From Chloroflexota bacterium (lineage in GTDB: Bacteria > Chloroflexota > Limnocylindria > QHBO01): a stretch of 17,634 nt of DNA. The notes under the pieces were generated by a model. The model was not told where the DNA came from and did no database searches. It saw nothing but the letters and a program-made list of their open reading frames with translations. Each line of letters starts with the position of its first letter. Positions within the stretch are counted from its first letter, which is position 1. The translations under genes and the position numbers were made by a program. The DNA is taken from contig JAPSGM010000010.1 of the NCBI GenBank assembly GCA_031177555.1, positions 1 through 17,634 of the forward strand, in the 5' to 3' direction. Shown one piece after another: positions 1 through 9,181 of this stretch.

Positions 1-27
1 AGCACCTGGATCATGCCTGCCGGCTGA

Positions 28-44
28 GCCCGCCCTGCGCGGGC
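28..44. terminator. GC-rich stem-loop, possible terminator
   Basis: A perfect 6-bp stem (GCCCGC/GCGGGC) with a 5-nt loop starts one base after an in-frame plus-strand TGA at 25-27. No T-run follows on either strand, so this is not a classical intrinsic terminator; in GC-rich genomes terminators without a clear U-tract are often proposed. Position relative to the stop codon is the main support. Confidence 0.3.
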
Positions 45-186
45 GCCGGGCGCCGGCCAGCCAGCCCGTGGCTGACCGGACGAAGGACCCCGCCTTGTGA
101 GCGCGTCCCCGGTCAATTCAGCCCACTCGCGGCTCGATCGACCACGGAGCCCAACAGAAGGGGCCCACGCGTGGCGCTCCATGGTC

Positions 187-212
187 GGTTCAGCCACCCC
201 CTGGCTGAGACC
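187..212. terminator. Stem-loop 3' of dnaK, possible terminator
   Basis: TCAGCCA (190-196) and TGGCTGA (202-208) form a perfect 7-bp stem with a CCCCC loop. The stem can extend by three pairs (187-189 with 210-212) if G209 is bulged. It lies about 57 nt past the dnaK stop codon on the minus strand. No T-tract flanks it, so its role as the end of the hrcA-grpE-dnaK transcript is inference; it could equally serve a transcript from the other side. Confidence 0.35.
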
Positions 213-268
213 AGCCCGAGCCGGGTGATCCGGCCGCCGCGACCCGCGACACCGGCGTGCCGGAGGGA

Positions 269-2200
<1,932 letters not shown>

Positions 2201-2203
2201 TTC

Positions 2204-2806
2204 TCAGTGCTCCTTCGGGTTGTTCGCGACGCGGACGAGCGCCGGGCGCAGGACCCGGTCGTGCAGGCGGTACCCGCGCTGCAGCTCGCCGATCACCTGG
2301 TTGTCGGGATGGTCGGCGGTCTCCTCGTGGACGACCGCCTCGTGGACGTTCGGGTCGAACGGCTGTCCGACCGCATCGATGGGGGTCAGGCCCTCGGCCT
2401 CCAGCACGCTGCGCAGCTTGCGCTCGACCAGCCGCACGCCGTCGACCCAGCCCTCGTGGCCGTCGGCCGGGACGTGCTCCAGCGCCCGATCGAAGTCGTC
2501 GAGCACCGCCAGCAGGCGGCCGATCAGCGCCGCGTTGGCCAGGCGAGCGAGCGCCTGGCGCTCCTCCTCGGTGCGCCGACGGTAGTTGGACAGGTCGGCC
2601 GCGGCGCGCTGCCAGGCCCGGAGGTGCTCGTCGCCCTGGGCGCGTGCATCCTCGAGCTGGTGCTGGAGCTCCTCCAGCCTGGCCAGCAGCTCGCCGCGCG
2701 ACGGCCCCCGGCCGCGACCATCGCGCCGCTGCTCGTGCGCATCGGCCAGGGCTTCCGGCGCCTCGCGGGCGTCTCCGTTGGTCGGTCGGTCAGTCATGCG
2801 TCTCAT
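2204..2806 (-). CDS. grpE: Nucleotide exchange factor GrpE
   Basis: GrpE releases ADP from DnaK and so resets the chaperone cycle. The 200-residue protein has the family layout: a polar, charged N-terminus (1-37), a long coiled-coil helix (about 38-90) including the segment ADLSNYRRRTEEER, the LLAVLDDFDRALE helix, and the C-terminal beta domain with GQPFDPNVHEAV and ELQRGYRLHDRVLRPA. It lies between hrcA and dnaK. The start at 2806 overlaps the hrcA end by 17 nt; a second ATG at 2797 (giving MTDRPTNGD) overlaps by 8 nt. Neither has a strong Shine-Dalgarno, so the exact start is uncertain, but both imply coupling to hrcA translation. Confidence 0.96.
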   Translation of the reverse strand: MRRMTDRPTNGDAREAPEALADAHEQRRDGRGRGPSRGELLARLEELQHQLEDARAQGDEHLRAWQRAAADLSNYRRRTEEERQALARLANAALIGRLLAVLDDFDRALEHVPADGHEGWVDGVRLVERKLRSVLEAEGLTPIDAVGQPFDPNVHEAVVHEETADHPDNQVIGELQRGYRLHDRVLRPALVRVANNPKEH

Positions 2807-3896
2807 GGTGGCTGGTGATCAGCTCGTTCATCAGGGTGGATAGGTAGCGCACCGTCGGGATGGCACGCGGGTAGGGCATGCGCGTCGGACCCAGGACTCC
2901 CAGCATGCCGAGTGCCTGGTCCGGCTCGCCGTAGGGCGCGAAGATGAAGCTCACCTCGTGCATCGCGTCGATGCTGTTCTCGCGGCCGATGATCACGTGC
3001 ACCCCCCGCCGCCGGGCGAGGACCGGGATGAGCTGCTCGAGGAAGTCCGAGCGCTGGAGCACCTCCAGCACGCCGCGCAGCTTCGAGCCCTGCGCGAATT
3101 CCGGCTGCTCCAGGACGTTGGCCAGGCCGTCAGTGATCACCTCCTCGACCGCCGCGCTGTCCGACTCCTCCAGCAGGCTGGCCACCGCCTCTCCGACCAG
3201 TGCCTGGAGCGCGCCCTGCCTCGCCGTCCTGCGCCGCACCGCCGGGGCGGCCAGGCCGGGCAGCTCCGCGTTGAAGGTCGTGGCCACCGCGTCCAGCTCC
3301 TCCTGGCCGATGGTCGCCTCCGGCCCCAGCCGGTCGACCGCCGCCCGCTCAAGCCGGCGCTGCACGACGTTGCCGTCGGCCAGCACCAGGACCGCCAGGC
3401 GCGACTGATCGGCGAGCTGGACCAGCTGCAGGTGGCCGAACCGGGCGCGCCGCGACCGCGCCGGGGTGACGACCGACGCGGACCGGGTGCTGCCGGCCAG
3501 GATGCTGGCCGCCAGCCGCAGCCACTCGTTGCTGGTCAGCTGCACCTGGCTGAACTGGTGCCGGATCATGAGCTGGTCCGCCCGGTCCAGCTGCGCCTCG
3601 CGCATCAGCGACTCGACGTACACCCGGTAGCCGAGATCCGAGGGAACGCGTCCCGCGCTGGTGTGCGGGTGGCTCAGCAGGCCCAGCGCCTCCAGCTCCG
3701 CCATGGCGCTGCGCACCGTGGCCGGGCTGACCCGCAGGCCGTGCCGCTGCACCAGCGTCTTGGAGCCGACCGGGACGGCCGTGCGCACGTAGTCCTCCAC
3801 CACCGCACGCAGGACCGCCTGCTGCCGCTCCGTCAGGGCGATGGCCCGCTGGAACGACGTGGCGCGCTCGCTGTGCAGCTGCGGTCGGTCGAACAT
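2790..3896 (-). CDS. hrcA: Heat-inducible transcription repressor HrcA
   Basis: HrcA represses class I heat-shock operons by binding the CIRCE operator; family knowledge says its activity depends on the GroE chaperonin. The 368-residue product shows an N-terminal winged helix (LTERQQAVLRAVVEDYV, then SPATVRSAMAELEALGLL and HTSAGRVPS), followed by the GAF-like dimerisation region with FIFAPYG near the C-terminus. The frame is open up to an ATG at position 3965, but that would place the promoter -10 and the CIRCE inside the gene. The ATG at 3896 is preceded by GGAGG with 4-nt spacing and gives the expected N-terminus, so I use it. It is first gene of hrcA-grpE-dnaK and presumably autoregulated through the operator just upstream. 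Confidence 0.96.
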   Translation of the reverse strand: MFDRPQLHSERATSFQRAIALTERQQAVLRAVVEDYVRTAVPVGSKTLVQRHGLRVSPATVRSAMAELEALGLLSHPHTSAGRVPSDLGYRVYVESLMREAQLDRADQLMIRHQFSQVQLTSNEWLRLAASILAGSTRSASVVTPARSRRARFGHLQLVQLADQSRLAVLVLADGNVVQRRLERAAVDRLGPEATIGQEELDAVATTFNAELPGLAAPAVRRRTARQGALQALVGEAVASLLEESDSAAVEEVITDGLANVLEQPEFAQGSKLRGVLEVLQRSDFLEQLIPVLARRRGVHVIIGRENSIDAMHEVSFIFAPYGEPDQALGMLGVLGPTRMPYPRAIPTVRYLSTLMNELITSHHETHD

Positions 3897-3914
3897 CACG
3901 CCTCCGTTGGATGG

Positions 3915-3941
3915 CTGGCACTCTAAGGTGGAGAGTGCTAA
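3915..3941 (-). promoter_or_regulatory. CIRCE operator (HrcA binding site)
   Basis: Read on the minus strand, TTAGCACTC is followed by a 9-nt spacer and GAGTGCCAG. The first arm matches the CIRCE consensus TTAGCACTC-N9-GAGTGCTAA perfectly and the second in 7 of 9 positions. It lies between the promoter -10 and the hrcA start codon, the usual place in HrcA-controlled operons. Presence of hrcA as the next gene makes autoregulation very likely. Confidence 0.95.
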
Positions 3942-3955
3942 CGGTGGGTTGCCGC

Positions 3956-3985
3956 ATCGTACCAACCGCCGCAGGGCGATGTCAA
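3956..3985 (-). promoter_or_regulatory. Sigma-70-type promoter of hrcA-grpE-dnaK
   Basis: On the minus strand a perfect -35 TTGACA (3985-3980) is separated by 18 nt from a -10 TACGAT (3961-3956). The predicted start of transcription is around 3949, so the CIRCE begins within the first bases of the transcript and the hrcA leader is about 50 nt. A vegetative promoter combined with CIRCE fits repression rather than an alternative heat-shock sigma factor. Confidence 0.85.
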
Positions 3986-4002
3986 CGAACGGCGCCCGCG
4001 GC

Positions 4003-4008
4003 TAGGAT
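4003..4008 (+). promoter_or_regulatory. Putative -10 element, leaderless start
   Basis: TAGGAT lies 6 nt upstream of the ATG at 4015, and no Shine-Dalgarno is visible. With normal -10 to start spacing, transcription would begin at or near the A of the ATG, giving a leaderless mRNA. No good -35 is seen; the region at -35 is occupied by the -35 of the divergent hrcA promoter. Confidence 0.4.
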
Positions 4009-4014
4009 GGCGCG

Positions 4015-4560
4015 ATGAGAGCGGTCGGGTGGCTGGCGAATGCGCTTCTCCGCGTGTCGGTGGTGGGCGTGCTGATGGAGGCCCTGTCGCGCCCCGACGA
4101 TCCTCGCTTCGCCGGCAAGGCGATCGGGAAGCGCGGAATGGTGATGATCCCGCTCAGCATGGTAGTCCCGCTGGCGCACGCGGCGCGGCGCCGGTCCGGG
4201 GACGAGCGATCCTACCCGCTCTGGACCGACAACCTGTGGCTGTCCATCTTCGCCCTGGACCTCGCCGGCAACCACTTCGACTGGTACGAGCGCCACCGCC
4301 ACTTCGACGCGATCCCGCACGCGCACGGCACCGGCGCCGCGACCGTGGTCGCCGCCGAGCTCATGGGGCTGCCCGCCCTCGCCGGCGTCGGCCTCGCGCA
4401 GCTGGGCCACATCCTGCTCGAGGCGCAGGAGTACTACAGCGACGTGTGGTTCGGGCTGCGCAACGTGCGCGGCACGTGGGACACCGTCAACGACCTGCTG
4501 GCCGGCGCCGCCGGCTCGGCGGGCTACGCGGCTGCGCTGGGCTGGGCCCGGCGGAGGTGA
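4015..4560 (+). CDS. Predicted membrane protein, DUF2238/YjdF-like
   Basis: Function unknown. The 181-residue protein has several hydrophobic stretches (about 5-21, 42-56, 73-84, 109-133 and 160-176) that could be membrane segments. It carries a distinctive set of polar residues: NHFDWYERHRHFD (86-98), HAHGTGA (102-108), EAQEYYSD (136-143) and DTVNDLLAGAAG (156-167). The spacing of the HF, E..E and D...D..G motifs recalls the DUF2238 (YjdF) family of small integral membrane proteins; this is from memory and unverified. It is divergent from hrcA (118 nt between start codons) and its last 74 nt overlap the ASCH gene on the other strand. The ATG at 4015 is the natural start; a -10-like box 6 nt upstream suggests leaderless translation. 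The concentration of His and Asp/Glu residues would suit metal binding, but that is a guess. Confidence 0.75.
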   Translation: MRAVGWLANALLRVSVVGVLMEALSRPDDPRFAGKAIGKRGMVMIPLSMVVPLAHAARRRSGDERSYPLWTDNLWLSIFALDLAGNHFDWYERHRHFDAIPHAHGTGAATVVAAELMGLPALAGVGLAQLGHILLEAQEYYSDVWFGLRNVRGTWDTVNDLLAGAAGSAGYAAALGWARRR

Positions 4561-5131
4561 CCGCCAACCGATCCAGGATCGCTCGGCCGCGGGGTGAGAG
4601 TCGGTAGCCGACCGGCAGGCTCTCCGTCAGCCCCAGCTCCTTCAGCTTCCGGACGTCGGCCTTGAACGGCAGCCGTGCCCGGCCGAACCGCGCGGCCAGG
4701 TCGCCGGCGCGCACGCCCGGCCGAGCCGCGATGAGCTCCAGAACGTCGCGCGTCCACGGTCCGTGGCCGGCGGCGTCCAGCCGCGCCAGGCGACGCAGGA
4801 TCGCATCGGCCTCGGCCGGCGAAGGCCTTGCCTCTCGCAGTGCCACCCGGGGATCGGGCCCGGCCAGCCGCAGGACGATGCGGTAGATCTCGCCGGACGA
4901 CCGGCGGCCCAGGAAGGCCAGCAGCTCTTCCCGCGACGCGAAGCCCGCGCGGCGGGCGTCGCCGTCGCCGAGCGCCTCGGCCGGCACCGGCTCGACCGCC
5001 TCGAACGCGATGACGCCGATGCTTGTCCGCTGGCGTCCGCCGGCCTTAACCCTGGGCCGCTCCCAGCGGCGGAAGGCGAGGTCCACCCGCCCATCGGCGA
5101 TGGCCCCCAGGGTGTCAGGCCGGAACAGCAT
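4487..5131 (-). CDS. ASCH-domain protein with C-terminal winged helix
   Basis: A 214-residue protein. The N-terminal half (about 1-98) resembles the small ASCH/PUA-like family seen in GC-rich bacteria: it opens MLFRPDTLGAIADGRVDLAF, then RRWERPRVKAGG (21-32), GVIAFEAVEPV and YRIVLRLAGPDPR. ASCH domains are related to PUA folds and are thought to bind RNA or modified bases. The C-terminal half (about 115-190) looks like a winged helix: RDVLELIAARPGVRAGDLAARF, a second helix with DVRKLKELGLTES, and a wing ending GYRLSPRGR. The last 23 residues are a low-complexity Pro/Ser/Arg tail encoded opposite the 3' end of the convergent membrane gene. The ATG at 5131 lies 17 nt inside the hemW end, so it is probably cotranslated with hemW. 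The frame stays open further upstream but only as a shadow of hemW. Exact function unknown; a nucleic-acid-binding role is inference. Confidence 0.8.
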   Translation of the reverse strand: MLFRPDTLGAIADGRVDLAFRRWERPRVKAGGRQRTSIGVIAFEAVEPVPAEALGDGDARRAGFASREELLAFLGRRSSGEIYRIVLRLAGPDPRVALREARPSPAEADAILRRLARLDAAGHGPWTRDVLELIAARPGVRAGDLAARFGRARLPFKADVRKLKELGLTESLPVGYRLSPRGRAILDRLAVTSAGPSPAQPRSPPSRRRRPAGR

Positions 5132-6344
5132 CGGCTGGCACGCCCGGCAGGAATCCGAGCAGCGCCTCCGAGGCGAGCAGCCGGCCGCGTGGGGTGAGCC
5201 GCAGGGCCTCCTCATCCACCGCCAGCAGGCCGTTGGCCGCGCCACGGCGGACCGCGTCCGCGTAGCGCTCGAGCGGGTCCACGCCGAACTCCGTCCTGAA
5301 GCGCTCGCGCGGCAGGCCGTCCACCCGGCGCAGGCCGAGCGCCACGGCCTCGAAGGCTCGCGTCGGCTCGTCCAGCTCCTCGCCGCCGGCCCGGGCCGAG
5401 GCCCCGGATTCGACGGCGTCGAGGTACGCGTCGAGGCCGCGGTGGTTCCACCAGCGCCGGCCGGCCCCGTCGAACGAATGCGCCCCGGCCCCGATCCCCG
5501 TGTACGGGCGGCGGGCCCAGTAGGCGGAGTTGTGCCGCGACTCGCGGCCTGGCCGCGCCCAGGACGAGAGCTCGTAGTGGCGGAACCCCGCGGCGCCGAG
5601 CAGCTCCTCGGCGAGGCGGTACTGGGCGGCGGCGACCCCGTCGTCCTGCAGGGCCTCCATCCGGCGCCGCCAGCGCAGCGCGCCGGGGCGGGGCGGCGCG
5701 GCCCACTCGTCCGGCGCCAGCGCCAGCTGCAGGGCATACAGCGAGACGTGGTCCGGCTCCAGGCCGACGACCGCCCGCAGCCCCTCTCGCCAGGCCGCCA
5801 CATCCTGCCCCGGGATGCCGTAGATGAGGTCGATGCTGACGTTGTCGAATCCCGCGGCGCGCGCGGCGGCGAACGCGCGGCGCGCCTCCTCGGCGGTGTG
5901 GCCGCGCGCCAGCGCCCGCAGGTCCGGGTCGCGCAGCGACTGCAGGCCCAGCGACACGCGGCTCACGCCCGACGCGCGCAGGCCAAACCAGTCCGGCGCC
6001 TCGCGGGCGCTGGGGTTGGCCTCCAGGGTGACCTCCGCCGGCGCCGCTCCCCAGCGGTCCACCGCGGCCTCGACCAGCCGGGCGATCTCCGCCGCCGGCA
6101 CCAGCGACGGGGTGCCGCCGCCGAAATAGATCGTCTCCAGGCGTTCGGGCGCCGGCCGCCGCGCGAGCTCCGCCCGCAGCGCCTCCACGTAGCGCGGGAT
6201 ATCGGCGGCACGGCCGCCGACGGTCGCGAAGTCGCAGTAGGCGCACACCAGCCGGCAGAACGGCACGTGCACATACAGGTGATGAGTGATCGGGTCGGCC
6301 GCCACGTCCCCCATTCTGGCCCAGGCGGGCAGAATTCCCTTCAT
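5115..6344 (-). CDS. hemW: HemW-type radical SAM protein
   Basis: Radical SAM protein of the HemN/HemW family, probably a heme chaperone rather than a true coproporphyrinogen III dehydrogenase. The 409-residue product has the cluster motif CRLVCAYCDF (C30, C34, C37) with Phe where HemN has a fourth Cys, which favours HemW. Further motifs are YFGGGTPS (73-80), EANPS, SRVSLGLQS, DLIYGIPGQ, HVSLYALQL and the C-terminal HemN domain with HNSAYW and GIGAGAHS. The first ATG (6344) is used; a second ATG (residue 11) gives MGDVAADP and is also possible, and neither has a clear Shine-Dalgarno. Neighbours lepA and hrcA are the ancestral partners of hemW in Bacillus. It overlaps the ASCH gene start by 17 nt. 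Confidence 0.93.
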   Translation of the reverse strand: MKGILPAWARMGDVAADPITHHLYVHVPFCRLVCAYCDFATVGGRAADIPRYVEALRAELARRPAPERLETIYFGGGTPSLVPAAEIARLVEAAVDRWGAAPAEVTLEANPSAREAPDWFGLRASGVSRVSLGLQSLRDPDLRALARGHTAEEARRAFAAARAAGFDNVSIDLIYGIPGQDVAAWREGLRAVVGLEPDHVSLYALQLALAPDEWAAPPRPGALRWRRRMEALQDDGVAAAQYRLAEELLGAAGFRHYELSSWARPGRESRHNSAYWARRPYTGIGAGAHSFDGAGRRWWNHRGLDAYLDAVESGASARAGGEELDEPTRAFEAVALGLRRVDGLPRERFRTEFGVDPLERYADAVRRGAANGLLAVDEEALRLTPRGRLLASEALLGFLPGVPADAVPA

Positions 6345-6365
6345 GCAGTCATCCCCGGATTGTTA
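6341..6365 (-). promoter_or_regulatory. Possible -10 box and three-codon uORF at hemW start
   Basis: On the minus strand a TAACAAT box (6365-6359) is followed 6 nt later by ATG-ACT-GCA-TGA (6352-6341), whose stop overlaps the hemW ATG at 6344. If transcription starts about 7 nt after the box, the mRNA would begin at this mini-ORF. No matching -35 is seen. This is suggestive only; the sequence is short and could be chance. Confidence 0.25.
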
Positions 6366-6447
6366 GCCGCGAGATGTGCCGATCACGAGCAGCCCCCCGG
6401 CCTGTCTGGGGACGTCACCGCGAGCGAGTGCACCGCCACCATCGGTC

Positions 6448-7116
6448 CTAGATGGGCCGCGTCCGCATCCTCCCGCCGGCGAACGCGAACAGGGCCGCCA
6501 TCACCGCGAAGTGGCCCACGATGGCCGGCACCACCGACTCGGCCGTCACCGTGGCCAGCCCGGCGCCGTAGCCCAGCAGCACCGCGCCGATGAGGAAGTA
6601 CCACTGCCGCTCGCGCCACAGCCGCCGCTGCGCGAGGCCGTAGAGCAGCGCCTGGATGACCAGCGCGGCACCGATGCCGCCGGGAATGCCGGCGAAGATC
6701 AGCATGCCCAGCACCACCGAGCGGAACTGCAGCTCGTCCGCGACCGCGCTGGCCGCGGCGCCGAGCAGGCGCGAGGCCAGCAACGGCGTTGGCAGCGGCG
6801 CGATGCCGCCGAACCAGCGGAAGGCGAAGGCGATCGCGTTGAGGACGCCGACCACGCTGAACAGCAGCATGATCGGCAGCATCGCCTCGGTATCGCCGGG
6901 TGCCAGGAAGAGGCGTGCCCGGCCATCGGGCAGGATGAGGGCGATGCCGATGGCGAAGGCGATGACCAGGCCGTAGTAGGAGAGCGGGCCCAGCCAAGGG
7001 TATCGGTAGCGGAAGTAGTCGGAGCGCATGATGCGGTCCGAGTCGAAGCGCAGCAGGACCAGGAAGATGGTCAGCCCCAACGCGATGGACAGCCGCAGGG
7101 ATTCCTCGAAGTCCAC
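6448..7116 (-). CDS. CPBP-like integral membrane protein, altered active site
   Basis: A 222-residue polytopic membrane protein with about six hydrophobic segments. It resembles the CPBP (CAAX protease/bacteriocin-processing, ABI) family of intramembrane glutamic proteases. The family motif EExxxR appears as DELQFR (127-132), so the first Glu is Asp. The second motif, normally FxxxH as in FGLAH, reads YGLAQ (159-163), so the His is Gln. The third-motif His is kept as PAIVGHF (H202). Two changed catalytic positions make proteolysis doubtful. The GTG start is the base directly after the lepA stop (TAG-GTG), so it is very likely translated by coupling to lepA. A gap of 103 nt separates it from hemW. 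The family assignment is moderately sure; function is unknown. Confidence 0.7.
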   Translation of the reverse strand: MDFEESLRLSIALGLTIFLVLLRFDSDRIMRSDYFRYRYPWLGPLSYYGLVIAFAIGIALILPDGRARLFLAPGDTEAMLPIMLLFSVVGVLNAIAFAFRWFGGIAPLPTPLLASRLLGAAASAVADELQFRSVVLGMLIFAGIPGGIGAALVIQALLYGLAQRRLWRERQWYFLIGAVLLGYGAGLATVTAESVVPAIVGHFAVMAALFAFAGGRMRTRPI

Positions 7117-8928
<1,812 letters not shown>

Positions 8929-8936
8929 GAGGCCGA

Positions 8937-8942
8937 AGTCTA
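8937..8942 (-). promoter_or_regulatory. Putative -10 element before lepA
   Basis: TAGACT on the minus strand ends 8 nt before the GTG at 8928. There is no Shine-Dalgarno. Together they suggest a leaderless lepA mRNA and support the downstream start over the GTG at 9015. No clear -35 at the normal spacing. Confidence 0.35.
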
Positions 8943-9181
8943 GCGAGGGTAGTTGTGGCGCGACGGGCTCGGCCCTGGCGCGGCTACGCAACGCGCAGCG
9001 GGCCCAGCCCGCCACGCCTCAGTCAGGATCGCTTCCGTCCGGCTCTCGGCATTGAAACGGCCTCAGACCCGGATGTCGGCGCGGGACGCTTGAGCACGCG
9101 CGAGGGCGCACCATCGTCGGCCGGTGAGTCTCCGTCCTCCCGCGGCCGGCCTGGATCGCGCGGGCTTCCGTGCGGTCATCG

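Larger units (their letters stand above)
1..268. other. Mostly non-coding region downstream of dnaK
   Basis: No convincing complete gene is seen here. On the plus strand the first 27 bases read as eight codons ending in TGA (S-T-W-I-M-P-A-G-stop) and are followed at once by a perfect GC-rich hairpin, so this may be the 3' end of a plus-strand gene converging on dnaK. On the minus strand an ATG at 14-12 could instead begin a gene that runs out of the window. The two readings cannot be separated with so few codons. dnaJ, which often follows dnaK, does not begin within these 268 bases. Confidence 0.4.

Noticed and set aside
100..200. A tRNA-like patch with GGCTCGATCGACCA near 131-144
   Set aside because: No T-loop consensus, no matching acceptor stem and no anticodon arm could be built on either strand.
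3897..3965. Upstream extension of hrcA to the ATG at 3965
   Set aside because: It would include the CIRCE and the promoter -10 within the coding region; the ATG at 3896 has GGAGG before it.
8929..9015. Upstream extension of lepA to the GTG at 9015
   Set aside because: The extra 29 residues have no family counterpart, the GTG has no Shine-Dalgarno, and a -10-like box lies inside the extension.
9110..9155. GGCCGG/CCGGCC inverted repeat downstream of VanW copy 1
   Set aside because: The stem is short with a loop of about 20 nt and no T-run; such repeats are expected by chance at this base composition.
9063..9179. A 38-codon basic ORF starting 2 nt after the VanW copy 1 stop codon
   Set aside because: No Shine-Dalgarno at usable spacing, many rare Arg codons (AGG, AGA, CGA) unlike its neighbours, and no resemblance to a known protein.
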